Below, piece after piece: positions 45,536-54,673 of a stretch of 64,000 bases of DNA; position 1 is the first letter of the stretch; each line of letters starts with the position of its first letter. A program made the position numbers and the translations under genes. The stretch covers positions 124,001-188,000 of the forward strand of contig NZ_JABETK010000001.1 in NCBI RefSeq assembly GCF_013240295.1, in the 5' to 3' direction. The notes under the pieces were generated by a model, which saw only the letters and a program-made list of their open reading frames with translations, did no database searches and was not told the origin of the DNA. This DNA comes from Neoaquamicrobium sediminum (GTDB taxonomy: Bacteria; Pseudomonadota; Alphaproteobacteria; Rhizobiales; Rhizobiaceae).

Positions 45536-46442
45536 ATGAAACTGATTATCGATACAGACCCCGGCGTCGACGACGCTCTGGCCATTCTCTACGCCGCAGC
45601 GGACCCGGAAATCGAGCTTCTGGGGTTGACCACGGTCTTCGGCAACGTCACCGTCGCCCAGGCTACTCGCAACGCGCTGCATCTCGTCGAACGTATCGGG
45701 CGCGACGTGCCCGTTGCGCAGGGTGCCGCACAACCCCTTGTGTTGCCCCCTTTGCACCCTCGCACCACGTTCATGGGCCCGAAGGCTTTGGCGCGCTAAC
45801 CGCGCCGCTGCCCCGGGAGCGCCCCACACTGAAAGCGCCGCCGAATTTCTCTGCCGGACCGTTCGTGAACATCCTGGAGATGTTGTGGTCTGTCCGATCG
45901 GGCCGATTACCAACATAGCGGCCGCCATTCAAATGGACCCTGGCTTTGCTACGAACGTGCGCGAGATCGTCGTGATGGGCGGAGCGCTCGACGCACCCGG
46001 CAACGTGACCCCTTTTGCCGAGGCCAATACCTATCACGACCCTCATGCGCTCAATGTCGTGCTGGCCTCCGGCGCTTCGATAACCATGGTCGGCCTCGAC
46101 GTGACCCTCAGGGTGCTGCTTACAGACACAGATTTCGATCTCGTTGCGGCCAGCAACATCGCAAACGGCCCGTTTCTCAAGGACATCAGTCGCTTCTACC
46201 TGGATTTCTACAGATCGATCGGATTGACGGGCTGCGGCCTTCACGACCCCATGACTCTGATCGCCGCCCGCCATCCTGAACTCTTTTCCGGCGAGCGAAC
46301 GCCGCTGAGAGTGGATCTGGAAGGCCCTGCGATCGGAAAAACCCGCCGCACACACGGCCGCCCCTCGGTGAATGTTCTGCTCGATTGCGACGCCGAAGCG
46401 ATCAAAGCGCGTTTCCTTGACGCCTTAGTCGACCCGAGCTGA
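45536..46442 (+). pseudogene. Nucleoside hydrolase (IUNH family), two frameshifts
   Basis: Reconstructed 302-residue ribohydrolase. Calcium-binding N-terminus MKLIIDTDPGVDDALAILYAA; GLTTVFGNVTVAQATRNALHLVE. Frame breaks at 45770-45772 (TTF then HGPEGFGALTAPLPRERP) and again in the C4 run 45822-45825 (RP then HTESAAEFLCRTVREHPGDVVVCPIGPITNIAAA), each one base short. The rest is normal (IVVMGGALDAPGNVTPFAEANTYHDPHA; GLHDPMTLIAA). Both fixes give a full-length enzyme. Cleaves N-glycosidic bonds of nucleosides; exact base preference unreadable. Confidence 0.87.
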
Positions 46443-46563
46443 AGCCAATAGCCTGTCCGAGAACTAGCATCCTTTCGTGTCTTCCCGGACGCTGGCGACG
46501 TTGCCGGCGCGGCCAAACGGCTGTCGATAATGGTATCCGAATCACGCTAACAGGTCGGGCGTG

Positions 46564-47970
46564 CTACCCGTTCGCGCCGAAGGCGCGGATCGCGTCCCTG
46601 GCCTTCGCGAACGTCTCGAACCACCCCGGGTCGACCGGACGGGGCGTCAACAGACGGCCGGTGGGCGCTCTCTCGAGCGAGAAACCCGCGCCGACGGCGG
46701 CAAGCTGCGCGCATCCCAACGCCGTCAGTTCGGGCTCATCCGAAATGATAAGCGGCCGGCCGAGCACGTCGCAGAGAAACTGGCAGAACCAGGGATTGCG
46801 GCTCATACCACCATCAATGCTGACGGGCTCCGAAATGGTAGTGGTTGCCGCGATGGACGACATCACCTCGGCAGTCCTGAAAGCCACGCCCTCCAGAACG
46901 GACTGCGCCATATCGATGGATTTACTGTCCAGCGACAGCCCCATCCAGGCGCCTCTGGCGTTGCGGTCCCAATGCGGGCAGGCAAGCCCGGCCAGTGCAG
47001 GCACGAAAGCTATGCCACGCGAGATCGCCGGTGGTCGGTCGAATTCATCGATGTCTGCGAAATCGGAGAACAGTCCCAAGCCCCTCGCCCAGTTGACCGC
47101 TGACGAGGCGGCATACACCCCGCCATCGAGCGCATGGACATTTCGACCAGCCTGATCGCTCCACGCGATGGTCGGCAATGGTCCGTTCCCGCGGGCTAAC
47201 GTACCCGTCAGCGTGAGCGCGAAAGCGCCGGTGCCGAAGGTGATCTTGGTGTCGCCTTGCTTGCGCGCGCCATGTCCGTATAGAGCGGCCTGCTGGTCCA
47301 CGACGGAGGCCGTCAGCTTCCTCCCGCCACGAAGGGTTCCGAGGATGCCGCTCGTAGGCCGTATTTCTGGAAGCGCCTCCATGGGTACGCCGAACAGAGC
47401 GCATAATTCCGGATCCCATGTCCCGGTCTCCAGATCCAGCAGGCTCGTGCGGGATGCGGTGCTCGGGTCGGTCGCGAAACTTCCAGTCAGCCTGTCTCGA
47501 AAGAACGCGTCGGTGGTTCCCAGCCGAAGCTTGCCTGCGCGCAGCAACTCCCGCGCCTCCGGCACATGAGTCATGATCCACCCCAGCTTCGACGCGGAGA
47601 AGTATGGATCGAGCGGCAGCCCAGCCTTCGACAAGGTGAGCGCTTCGGCCCCGCCTGCCTTGAGGCGGTCGCATATCTGCGCCGTGCGACTGTCCTGCCA
47701 GACAATGACCGGCGTTATGGCACGGCCCGTCTGCGCATCCCAGGCCAGACAGCTCTCGCCCTGATTGTCCAGTCCGACGCAATCGACATCGGGCGCCGCT
47801 TGCAGACATCCAGTCAGGTTCGCGATCAGCTCTTCAGGGTCGTGTTCCACATGCTCGGGAGCGGGATAGAACTGTCTGTGTTCCACGGAATGGACAGTGG
47901 TGACGCCGGCCTCATCCACCACCAAAGCGCGGGTCGACGTCGTGCCCTGATCGATGGCAAGCGCCCTCAT
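46564..47970 (-). CDS. FGGY-family carbohydrate kinase, glycerol kinase-like
   Basis: 468-residue FGGY kinase. N-terminal ALAIDQGTTSTRALVVDEAG and GLDNQGESCLAWDAQTGRAITPVIVWQDSRT; C-terminal half with KITFGTGAFALTLTG, LDGGVYAASSAVNWARGLGLF, FVPALAGLACPHWDRNARGAWMGLS and SIDGGMSRNPWFCQFLCDVLGRPL. The wording is close to GlpK but shorter than the usual 495-500 residues. Coupled (ATGA) to two flavoprotein genes, an arrangement known for glycerol-3-phosphate modules in other bacteria. Substrate assignment is tentative. Confidence 0.88.
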   Translation of the reverse strand: MRALAIDQGTTSTRALVVDEAGVTTVHSVEHRQFYPAPEHVEHDPEELIANLTGCLQAAPDVDCVGLDNQGESCLAWDAQTGRAITPVIVWQDSRTAQICDRLKAGGAEALTLSKAGLPLDPYFSASKLGWIMTHVPEARELLRAGKLRLGTTDAFFRDRLTGSFATDPSTASRTSLLDLETGTWDPELCALFGVPMEALPEIRPTSGILGTLRGGRKLTASVVDQQAALYGHGARKQGDTKITFGTGAFALTLTGTLARGNGPLPTIAWSDQAGRNVHALDGGVYAASSAVNWARGLGLFSDFADIDEFDRPPAISRGIAFVPALAGLACPHWDRNARGAWMGLSLDSKSIDMAQSVLEGVAFRTAEVMSSIAATTTISEPVSIDGGMSRNPWFCQFLCDVLGRPLIISDEPELTALGCAQLAAVGAGFSLERAPTGRLLTPRPVDPGWFETFAKARDAIRAFGANG

Positions 47971-49175
47971 TCTTCCTCCAGCACGATTTCGACCGAACCG
48001 CTTCTGTGGGGCAACGGCAAAGTTATGCGGCGCTCCGGGCGGGTACTGATGCGGCGCGAGGCGACTTCCACCCCGTTAACGCGCATGGAAAGCCGCCCCC
48101 GCACCGGGCGAGTGACACGCAGTTGCAGCCTATCCAGGGCGGCCTCCGCACCCGTTCCCACGTGCTGCGGAATGGCCCAGGCGAGCGCATCACCTACGAG
48201 ATTGAGTCGTGGTGTCTCGCGTGCAGGCAAGGCGTTTTCCAACGCAAGGCACATGGCCTTACCTACGGCCCTGCCTTCAGCCCAGCTCCAGCCGGCGGTT
48301 TCCACCGGACGCAGTACGTTCCCGGCGGCGAAGTATGCAGGATCCGTACAGCGGCCGTAGCTGTCCACAACCGGGCCACCGGTGGCCGGATCACGCTCGA
48401 TATGGCTCCCATGCAGCAGCGTCGCCTCTGGCAGGAAACGCCCACTGACGATGACTCCGTCGGTTTCAACCACCGTTTCGCCGGCCGGGCCTTCGAGCAC
48501 GACGCGCTCCACCCAGCTACGGCCTTCAATGCGCTTTATGTCCGTCGACAAATGCAGGGGGATACCCTTGAGCCAGGGATAGATCCCCGTTGGCCAGCGT
48601 GCCGTGACCGTAGGATTCGGCTCGATCATCGCGACAGGACGAATGCCCGCATGGCCGCAGGTCATGATTGCAGAGAACGAGACAAGTTCGGTTCCCAGGA
48701 TCACCGGCCGCCGGAATGGCCTTCTGCCTTCGAGATAGACCATACCCTGGAGTGCGCCCGTGGGTAGGATGCCACCCGGCTTGTCGCCACCGATAAGCCT
48801 TTGCGCCCGGGAACTTTCCCGTACCCCGGTCGCGATCAGGACCAATTTGGAGCGAATGTGCGAGCGGCCGGCATTCGACGTGACGCCAACCCGCGGTCCC
48901 GGCTCCAGTTCCACAACGTTGACGCCCGTCGCGACGCGCACCCCCGCCTTCACGGCACGGTCCACCAGCTTCTTCGCATAGTCGGGGCCCTTCATCAGCC
49001 GATGAAATTCCCGGAAGCCGAATGGATAGTGCCCGCAATGACGCGGGATGCCGCCTGCGCAATTCTCGCGATCCAGCACCAGCACCGACGCGACAGACGC
49101 GAGCGTCGTCGCCGCGGCCAGTCCGGCCGGTCCGGCGCCGATGACGACCACGTCTACTTCGGGCGGCAAGCTCAT
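47967..49175 (-). CDS. NAD(P)/FAD-dependent oxidoreductase (pyr_redox_2 type)
   Basis: 402-residue two-dinucleotide-fold flavoprotein. FAD loop DVVVIGAGPAGLAAATTLASVASVLVLDRENCAGGIPRHCGHYPFGFREFHRLM, LVLIATGVRESSRAQRLIGGDKPGGILPTGALQ, and TDPAYFAAGNVLRPVETAGWSWAEGRAVGKAMC. About 75 C-terminal residues (RLQLRVTRPVRG...SVEIVLEEE) form an extra beta-rich tail. Likely electron-transfer partner of the next flavoprotein, as in HcnB/GlpB-like pairs. Overlaps both neighbours by four bases. Confidence 0.88.
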   Translation of the reverse strand: MSLPPEVDVVVIGAGPAGLAAATTLASVASVLVLDRENCAGGIPRHCGHYPFGFREFHRLMKGPDYAKKLVDRAVKAGVRVATGVNVVELEPGPRVGVTSNAGRSHIRSKLVLIATGVRESSRAQRLIGGDKPGGILPTGALQGMVYLEGRRPFRRPVILGTELVSFSAIMTCGHAGIRPVAMIEPNPTVTARWPTGIYPWLKGIPLHLSTDIKRIEGRSWVERVVLEGPAGETVVETDGVIVSGRFLPEATLLHGSHIERDPATGGPVVDSYGRCTDPAYFAAGNVLRPVETAGWSWAEGRAVGKAMCLALENALPARETPRLNLVGDALAWAIPQHVGTGAEAALDRLQLRVTRPVRGRLSMRVNGVEVASRRISTRPERRITLPLPHRSGSVEIVLEEE

Positions 49176-50560
49176 TCGATCCTGTCCGCCATGTCATGTT
49201 CGAGACGACCGGCCGTTATGCTGGCCAGCTCCGCCGAGCAGAAGAACCCCTGACAGCGCCCCATCGTGACGCGTGTACGACGCTTCAGACCGGCAAGGGA
49301 CCGAGCGGGCAGCGGACCGTCGAGCGCTGCGAGCACTTCGCGCCGCGTGACCATCTCGCAGTGGCAAACGACCCCGCCATGACCAGGGACCTCCCAGTCG
49401 CGGGGAGCATACTCGCTTATATTGGAGACGGTCGGCCAAACCGGAGTAGACGGCGCATCGAGCGTCAGACCGGCAAGGCGCTCGACATGTGCCGCGATAC
49501 CGAGAGCAGCCGACAGGCCGGTCGAACGAATGCCGCCGACGGTAATGTAGTTTCGACCCTCATGGCTGCGAATCTGAAAATCCTTGAACTCGGTCGCGGG
49601 GCGTAGCCCGGCGTAGATGGCAGTCACAGCGTGCGCGCCCAGTCCAGGGAGTATCTCCGCGCCGCGCTTGCGAAGCTGTTCGAGGGTCTCGGGAACCAGC
49701 GTGGCGTGCTCGCGCTCTTCCTGATCTTCGGCAGTCGGACCGACGAGCAGATTGCCGAAGGCCGTTCGGCAGACCACCACCCCCTTGGTCACCTTGTTTG
49801 GCACCGGAAGAATGATATGCGCTGCCAGCGCGGCTGCGGACTTGTCGTAGACGACGAACTGCCCCTTGCGGGGTCTGATGCTGAAATCGCGTCGACCGAT
49901 CAGCCTTTCGTCAAGCACGTCGCCCCAGAGCCCTGCGGCGTTGACGACCAGCGATGCACTCACCGTGCCTCTCGTGGTTTCGAGAACCCAATGCCCCTCG
50001 TGGCGCCCTCCTACCACCTCGGCGCCGCGAAGCAGTTTCGCTCCGTTCTCGATAGCCTGCAACATATAGGCAAAGGGAGCCGACCACGGATCGATCAGGT
50101 ATTCACGAGGAACACGGAACGCACTACGAGCCCCGGGACCCAGGCCCGGTTCGGCGTCCCGCATGGCGGAGTGGGAGAGCATCTCCACGTCCGTGACTCC
50201 GTTTTCCTGCGCCTGCGCCACCAAGCTTGGCAGGGCCGCCTCCTCCTCTGCTGTCCACGCCACGACGAGCGCACCAGAGCTGACGAGCGGCAGGCCGAGT
50301 TTCGGATGGATCCTCAGGTATTCCTCATATCCTTGCGCAATGCACGCCTGCTCGAGCGACCCGGGTGGGGCGTCAAACCCCGTGTGAAGGATGGCGGAAT
50401 TGGCCTTCGAGGCTCCGTCCAGAATATCCGCCGCCCTCTCGACGACCGCCACGCGGGCCCCGGCCAAAGTGAACCGGCGCGCGAGCGCACAGCCGACCAC
50501 GCCCGCGCCAATGATCGCGACGTCGAACAGACCGGACAGGGCTGGAGCCGAAGCGGTCAA
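49172..50560 (-). CDS. FAD-dependent oxidoreductase with C-terminal [2Fe-2S] BFD domain (GlpA-like)
   Basis: 462-residue DAO-fold flavoprotein: DVAIIGAGVVGCALARRFTLAGARVAVVERAADILDGASKANSAILHTGFDAPPGSLE resembles glycerol-3-phosphate dehydrogenase. At about 400-455 a BFD-like iron-sulfur domain has CHCEMVTRREV and RCQGFFCSAEL (four Cys). First gene of the minus operon with the second flavoprotein and the FGGY kinase. Best guess: anaerobic-type G3P dehydrogenase or a related polyol-phosphate/hydroxy-acid oxidase. Divergent from the DeoR gene. Confidence 0.88.
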   Translation of the reverse strand: MTASAPALSGLFDVAIIGAGVVGCALARRFTLAGARVAVVERAADILDGASKANSAILHTGFDAPPGSLEQACIAQGYEEYLRIHPKLGLPLVSSGALVVAWTAEEEAALPSLVAQAQENGVTDVEMLSHSAMRDAEPGLGPGARSAFRVPREYLIDPWSAPFAYMLQAIENGAKLLRGAEVVGGRHEGHWVLETTRGTVSASLVVNAAGLWGDVLDERLIGRRDFSIRPRKGQFVVYDKSAAALAAHIILPVPNKVTKGVVVCRTAFGNLLVGPTAEDQEEREHATLVPETLEQLRKRGAEILPGLGAHAVTAIYAGLRPATEFKDFQIRSHEGRNYITVGGIRSTGLSAALGIAAHVERLAGLTLDAPSTPVWPTVSNISEYAPRDWEVPGHGGVVCHCEMVTRREVLAALDGPLPARSLAGLKRRTRVTMGRCQGFFCSAELASITAGRLEHDMADRIE

Positions 50561-50607
50561 GGAACTCTCCGTTTGAAAGCCTGTTTGTCAGCCAGATTGC
50601 CCAAATA

Positions 50608-50667
50608 GTCAACATCGAATGAGGTTTTGACCGTTTTGTCTTTGAGAAATGGATTTATTTTGTTGAC
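50608..50667. promoter_or_regulatory. Inverted GTCAACA/TGTTGAC pair in the flavoprotein/DeoR divergent promoter
   Basis: GTCAACA at 50608-50614 and its inverse complement TGTTGAC at 50661-50667, in the 175-base divergent gap, the latter containing a TTGACA -35-like hexamer. Half-sites facing both promoters fit a DeoR/GlpR-type tetramer. Inferred function. Confidence 0.4.
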
Positions 50668-50735
50668 ATGGCCATTTCCGGCAGGCCTAAATCCTGAGAC
50701 CGGACCATTCCAGAGTCTGGAGAAGGGGAACAGGG

Positions 50736-51491
50736 GTGAAGCCGCAGCAGCGTCGGACACGCGTGCTCGATATCATCGAACGCGAAGGCGAAGTGACCGT
50801 CGATACGCTTGCCTCCGATTTCGGAGTGTCGGCAGAGACGATCCGTCGCGATCTGGCGGTGCTTGCCGAAGAAGGATCTGTCCAGAAGGTTCACGGCGGC
50901 GCACGGCGGATGCGGCTCCATGCCGAGGGCACATTCGACGAACGCATGGATGAGGCCGCTGCGGGCAAGAGCGAGATCGCACGCAAGCTGGCGCAAATCG
51001 TGAAGCCGGGCGATACATGCCTGATCGACACCGGCTCGACGACCTTGGCGTGCGCCCATGCGCTGACCAGCACGACCGGGCTGACAATCGTTACGAATTC
51101 GGTGCGTATAGCTAACGTCATGGCCAGGGGGCCGGGGAATGCGCGCGTGCACCTGATCGGAGGCCTCTACGCGCCGGACAACGATGAATCCGTCGGCGCC
51201 GATGCGATCGAGCAGATTGCCCGCTTTCGCGCCGACTATGCGATCGTCGGCGTTGCGGCCCTGGACATGTCAGCCGGCGCCTATGCTGCGGATTTCGACG
51301 AAGCATCCATCGCGAGGGCGATGTGTTCCAACGCCCGCAAGATCGTCGTCGTTGCGCATGTGGACAAATTCGGACGGCAGGCGGCGCATCGCATCTGTCG
51401 GCTGGATGAGATCGACATTCTGGTGTGCGACGGGATGCTTGAAACGCAGACAAGGCTCGCGCTCCAGTCGGCCGCGGTGACGGTGCAATGA
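50736..51491 (+). CDS. DeoR/GlpR-family transcriptional regulator
   Basis: 251 residues. N-terminal HTH QQRRTRVLDIIEREGEVTVDTLASDFGVSAETIRRDLAVLAEEGSVQKVHGGARR, then the DeoRC sugar-phosphate domain (DTCLIDTGSTTLACAHAL, VTNSVRIANVM, AIVGVAALDMSAGAYAADFDEASIARAM, VVVAHVDKFGR). GTG start at 50736 behind AAGGGGA. It likely represses the divergent kinase/flavoprotein operon and the TRAP genes behind it. Confidence 0.93.
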   Translation: MKPQQRRTRVLDIIEREGEVTVDTLASDFGVSAETIRRDLAVLAEEGSVQKVHGGARRMRLHAEGTFDERMDEAAAGKSEIARKLAQIVKPGDTCLIDTGSTTLACAHALTSTTGLTIVTNSVRIANVMARGPGNARVHLIGGLYAPDNDESVGADAIEQIARFRADYAIVGVAALDMSAGAYAADFDEASIARAMCSNARKIVVVAHVDKFGRQAAHRICRLDEIDILVCDGMLETQTRLALQSAAVTVQ

Positions 51492-51526
51492 CCGATGTTC
51501 ACACACACACCACGCAGAGGTAACGG

Positions 51527-52039
51527 ATGGCCGCTGTGATAAGATCCTATGTCAGCCTCATGGACCGCCTTGCCGAGTTCATCGGGGCTTTTGCCAAATA
51601 TCTGATCTACCTGATGATCGGTGTCCTGCTGTTCGATGTGGTGTCCGACAAGGCCTTCGGCTTCGTTCAGAACTGGACCGTCGAGACCGCACAATTCACG
51701 CTTGCCGCCTTCTATTTTCTGGCCGGGCCCAAGACCCTGAAGGATGACAGCCACGTCCGGCTGGACCTTATCTATGCGAATTTGTCCGACCGGACCAAGG
51801 CCTGGATAGACATGATCACGATCTGGATCGTGACTTTCTATCTCTCCGTCATGCTCTGGGGATCTATTTCCTCGCTGCAATATTCCTGGGCGACCAATCA
51901 GCGCCTTCCGTCGCTTTGGGCGCCCTCGCTGGTACCAATCAAGATCCTGATGACCATCTGCCTGGTGCTGATGATCCTCCAGTGCTTCGCAATCTTCTTC
52001 AAAGACCTCGCCAGGGCGCGTGGCAAGGTGGTGGCATGA
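51527..52039 (+). CDS. TRAP transporter small permease (DctQ family)
   Basis: 170-residue, four hydrophobic segments. MDRLAEFIGAFAKYLIYLMIGVLLFDVVSDKAFGFVQNWTVETAQFTLAAFYFLAGPKTLKDDSHVRLDL corresponds to the DctQ core with the conserved E-T-A-Q and D-D-H-V-R positions. ATGA overlap with the large permease; GAGGTAACGG before the ATG. Confidence 0.9.
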   Translation: MAAVIRSYVSLMDRLAEFIGAFAKYLIYLMIGVLLFDVVSDKAFGFVQNWTVETAQFTLAAFYFLAGPKTLKDDSHVRLDLIYANLSDRTKAWIDMITIWIVTFYLSVMLWGSISSLQYSWATNQRLPSLWAPSLVPIKILMTICLVLMILQCFAIFFKDLARARGKVVA

Positions 52040-53367
52040 GTTACGAGACAATCGCCGTACTGATGTTCGCCGGCATGGTGTTTCTCATGCTGACGGGTCA
52101 ACGCGTCTTCGCGATGATTGGCGCGGTAGCGGCCGCAAGCGCGCTTGCGCTCTATGGAAACGCGTCCGCGGAATTGCCGTTCAACGCCGCGTTCAAGCTG
52201 TTCTCCTGGCACGCGCTCCTGACACTGCCGCTATTTGTGTTCATGGGCCACATGATGTCGAAGAGCGGCATCGCCGAAGAACTCTACCAGATGATGCATG
52301 TCTGGTTCGGAAAGTTGCCTGGCGGCCTGGCGTTGGGAACCGTCTTCCTGATGGTGATCATCAGCGCCATCAACGGTCTGTCGGTGGCCGGGCTTGCAAT
52401 CGGTTCCGCGATCGCACTTCCCGAGATGCTGCGCCGGGGATACGACAAGGCCCTGATCACGGGCGTGGTGCAGGGCGGCTCGACGCTGGGCATCCTGTTG
52501 CCTCCGTCGGTCGTCATGGTCCTTTTCGCCGTCATCGCCAGGCAGCCGGTGTCCGACCTGTGGCTCGCCGGCGTGTTCCCGGGGCTGATCATGGCCGTGA
52601 TCTTCGCGGCCTATGTCTGGATCCGTTGCAAGCTGAACCCGTCGCTGGCGCCCAAGCTCAGCGATGAGGAACTTGCCATGCCGCTTGTGGACAAGCTGAA
52701 GCTGTTGCGGGCCGGAATCATACCGGTCCTCATCTTTGTCGTGATGATCGGCCTGTTCGTGACTGGCTACACGAGCCTGCTGGAGAGCGCCGCCGTCGGT
52801 GCCGTATCGGCCATTCTAGCCGCTGCATGGAAGGGGCGCCTATCCTTTGCCCTGCTCAACGAAACCGCGCGGGAAACCATGTCAGTGACTGCCCTGTTCA
52901 TGTGGGTGATCCTGGGCGCGCTGGCTTTCTCGTCTGTCTTCGACGGCATCGGCGCCGTCAGGGCGATCGAGAACGTGTTCATCAACAATTGGGAACTGTC
53001 GCCATGGGCGGTCATCCTGCTGATGCAGGCCAGCTTCATCGTCATGGGCATGTTCCTCGACGACACTGCCATGCTTGTGATCGTCGCGCCCCTGTACATA
53101 CCGCTTGTCGCGCAGCTCGACCTCGGCATCGACAATCAGATGATCTGGTTCGGCATCCTCTACACGATGACATGCCAGATCGCCTATATCAGCCCGCCTT
53201 TCGGCTACAATCTGTTTCTGATGCGCGGGCTGGCTCCAAAGGAAATCACGCTGATCGACATCTACAAGTCGATCTGGCCCTTCGTGATCATGATCATCCT
53301 GACGATCGGGCTGCTCATGACATTCCCGCAAATTGCGACCTGGCTGCCCAGCCAGTTTCGTGGATGA
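52036..53367 (+). CDS. TRAP transporter large permease (DctM family)
   Basis: 443-residue intact DctM-type permease: MLTGQRVFAMIGAVAAASALALYG, LFVFMGHMMSKSGIAEELY, GVVQGGSTLGILLPPSVVMVLFAVIARQ, GMFLDDTAMLVIVAPLYIPL, YISPPFGYNLFLMRGL. About a dozen hydrophobic segments. Unlike the frameshifted DctM at 7-8.3 kb, the reading frame is uninterrupted. Of the larger FcbT3/2-oxoacid-type subgroup by wording. Confidence 0.93.
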   Translation: MSYETIAVLMFAGMVFLMLTGQRVFAMIGAVAAASALALYGNASAELPFNAAFKLFSWHALLTLPLFVFMGHMMSKSGIAEELYQMMHVWFGKLPGGLALGTVFLMVIISAINGLSVAGLAIGSAIALPEMLRRGYDKALITGVVQGGSTLGILLPPSVVMVLFAVIARQPVSDLWLAGVFPGLIMAVIFAAYVWIRCKLNPSLAPKLSDEELAMPLVDKLKLLRAGIIPVLIFVVMIGLFVTGYTSLLESAAVGAVSAILAAAWKGRLSFALLNETARETMSVTALFMWVILGALAFSSVFDGIGAVRAIENVFINNWELSPWAVILLMQASFIVMGMFLDDTAMLVIVAPLYIPLVAQLDLGIDNQMIWFGILYTMTCQIAYISPPFGYNLFLMRGLAPKEITLIDIYKSIWPFVIMIILTIGLLMTFPQIATWLPSQFRG

Positions 53368-53403
53368 GAGTAGTGTTCACAGAGCGACCAGAGGAGAGAC
53401 AGC

Positions 53404-54480
53404 ATGACTGACAAAATCGATAAGACGCCTTCCCAAAGGATTCTCGCCAGCCGACGCAAGTTCCTCACGGCGGCAGGCCTGGCGATGCCGGCCACGCTTG
53501 CCGCACCCGCGATCGTGCGCGCACAGGCGCCGATCAGATGGCGGTTGCAGACCTATTCGGGCGCCCCGCTGGGCGCGCATGTGATCAAGCCACAGATCGA
53601 CGCTTTCAACGCGGCTGCGAATGGCGAGATGGAGATCGAGCTTTACTACGCCGACCAGCTGGTCCCGACCTCGGAACTGTTCCGCGCACTGCAGAACGGC
53701 ACGCTCGACGCCATCCAGTCCGATGAGGCGACCATGGCCTCACCCGTCGATATCGCCGTGTTCGGCGGCTACTTCCCGTTTGCCACGCGCTTCAGCCTCG
53801 ATGTGGCATCGATGTTCATGTATTACGGGCTCGATGAGATCTGGCGGGAAGCCTACGCGGACGTCCCGAACGTGACATACCTGTCTACTGGTGCATGGGA
53901 CCCGCTGCACGTCTTCACCGTAAACAAGCCGATCCGCAGCATCGCCGACTTCAACGGCCTTCGCGTGTTCGGCGTCCCAACTGCCGGCCGTTTCCTTTCA
54001 CGGTACGGCATGGTGCCAGTCACCGTGCCGTGGGACGATGTGGAAGTTGCGATGCGCACGGGCGACCTCGACGGCGTGGCCTGGTGCGGCTTCACCGAAG
54101 CTTACGAGGTCGGCTGGGCGGACGTCTGCAAATACGCGCTGTCGAACTCGGTGACCGGCGCGTGGTTCGGCTCATATTTTGCCAATACCGAAAGCTGGGA
54201 AAAGGTCCCGCCACACCTGCAGCAGCTCTACAAAACGACGATCGATCAGTCGCACTATTACCGAAACGTCTGGTACTGGGGCGGAGAAGCGCAGCTTCGC
54301 GTACACGGCGAGAAGATGGAACAGACTTCGCTGCCGGCCGAGGAATGGAGCCAGATCACGAAAGATGCCGAAGGCTTCTGGGATGAAATCTCCCAGGAAT
54401 CGGAGCGCGCGGCTCGCGTGGTCGAGATATTCAAGCGCTACGCCGCCGACCAGCAGAAGGCAGGTTACCCGTACCGCTGA
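53404..54480 (+). CDS. TRAP transporter solute-binding protein (DctP family, Tat signal)
   Basis: 358-residue binding protein with a twin-arginine leader (SRRKFLTAAGLAMPATLAAPAIVRAQ). Body: IRWRLQTYSGAPLGAHVIKPQIDAFNAAANGEMEIELYYADQLVPTSELFRALQNGTLDAIQSDEATMASPVDIAVFGGYFPFATRFSLDV, and the ligand-arginine region FNGLRVFGVPTAGRFLSRYGMVPVTVPWDDVEVAMRTGDLDGVAWCGFTEAYEVGW. The Tyr/Trp-rich ligand region resembles TRAP proteins for 2-oxo or hydroxy monocarboxylates. Last gene of the DeoR-linked operon. Confidence 0.92.
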   Translation: MTDKIDKTPSQRILASRRKFLTAAGLAMPATLAAPAIVRAQAPIRWRLQTYSGAPLGAHVIKPQIDAFNAAANGEMEIELYYADQLVPTSELFRALQNGTLDAIQSDEATMASPVDIAVFGGYFPFATRFSLDVASMFMYYGLDEIWREAYADVPNVTYLSTGAWDPLHVFTVNKPIRSIADFNGLRVFGVPTAGRFLSRYGMVPVTVPWDDVEVAMRTGDLDGVAWCGFTEAYEVGWADVCKYALSNSVTGAWFGSYFANTESWEKVPPHLQQLYKTTIDQSHYYRNVWYWGGEAQLRVHGEKMEQTSLPAEEWSQITKDAEGFWDEISQESERAARVVEIFKRYAADQQKAGYPYR

Positions 54481-54497
54481 TTTTCAGCGCAAACATC

Positions 54498-54523
54498 GTC
54501 CGGCGCGGCCACATGCGCCGGAC
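54498..54523 (+). terminator. Hairpin ending the TRAP operon
   Basis: Perfect 9-bp stem GTCCGGCGC (54498-54506) / GCGCCGGAC (54515-54523), eight-base loop, 18 bases after the dctP stop. No T tract. Confidence 0.55.
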
Positions 54524-54616
54524 AATGTCTAGTCTTACCGGGGTTGACCACGGCGCGTAGCGCGCCTGCGTCATAGACGCTCGAGCCGGCCTACCGCCTG
54601 CAACGCGGGAGCTAGA

Positions 54617-54640
54617 TTATTCCCACTCAATTGTTTTTAT
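54617..54640 (-). other. Candidate attachment site: guaA 3'-end-like remnant
   Basis: Read on the minus strand, 54640-54617 encodes I-K-T-I-E-W-E-stop and ends GAGTGGGAATAA. TIEWE-stop is the C-terminus of GMP synthase, and the 3' end of guaA is a known integration site of genomic islands. In-frame stops immediately upstream show no more of the gene is present, as expected for the distal att copy. Orientation predicts the island to the right, with intact guaA at its far end. Short match; inference. Confidence 0.45.
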
Positions 54641-54673
54641 CCCAGTTAGGTCATTGATCTAGCTGGGTTTTTT
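54641..54673 (+). terminator. Rho-independent terminator
   Basis: Stem CCCAGTTAG (54641-54649) / CTAGCTGGG (54659-54667), nine pairs with one G-T wobble, nine-base loop, followed by TTTTTT (54668-54673). Only strong intrinsic terminator in the window. It would stop plus-strand transcription entering the island from the TRAP operon. Confidence 0.75.

Noticed and set aside
46443..46563. GTCCG...CGGAC hairpin between nucleoside hydrolase and FGGY kinase
   Set aside because: Only five pairs with a long loop; too weak to call a terminator.
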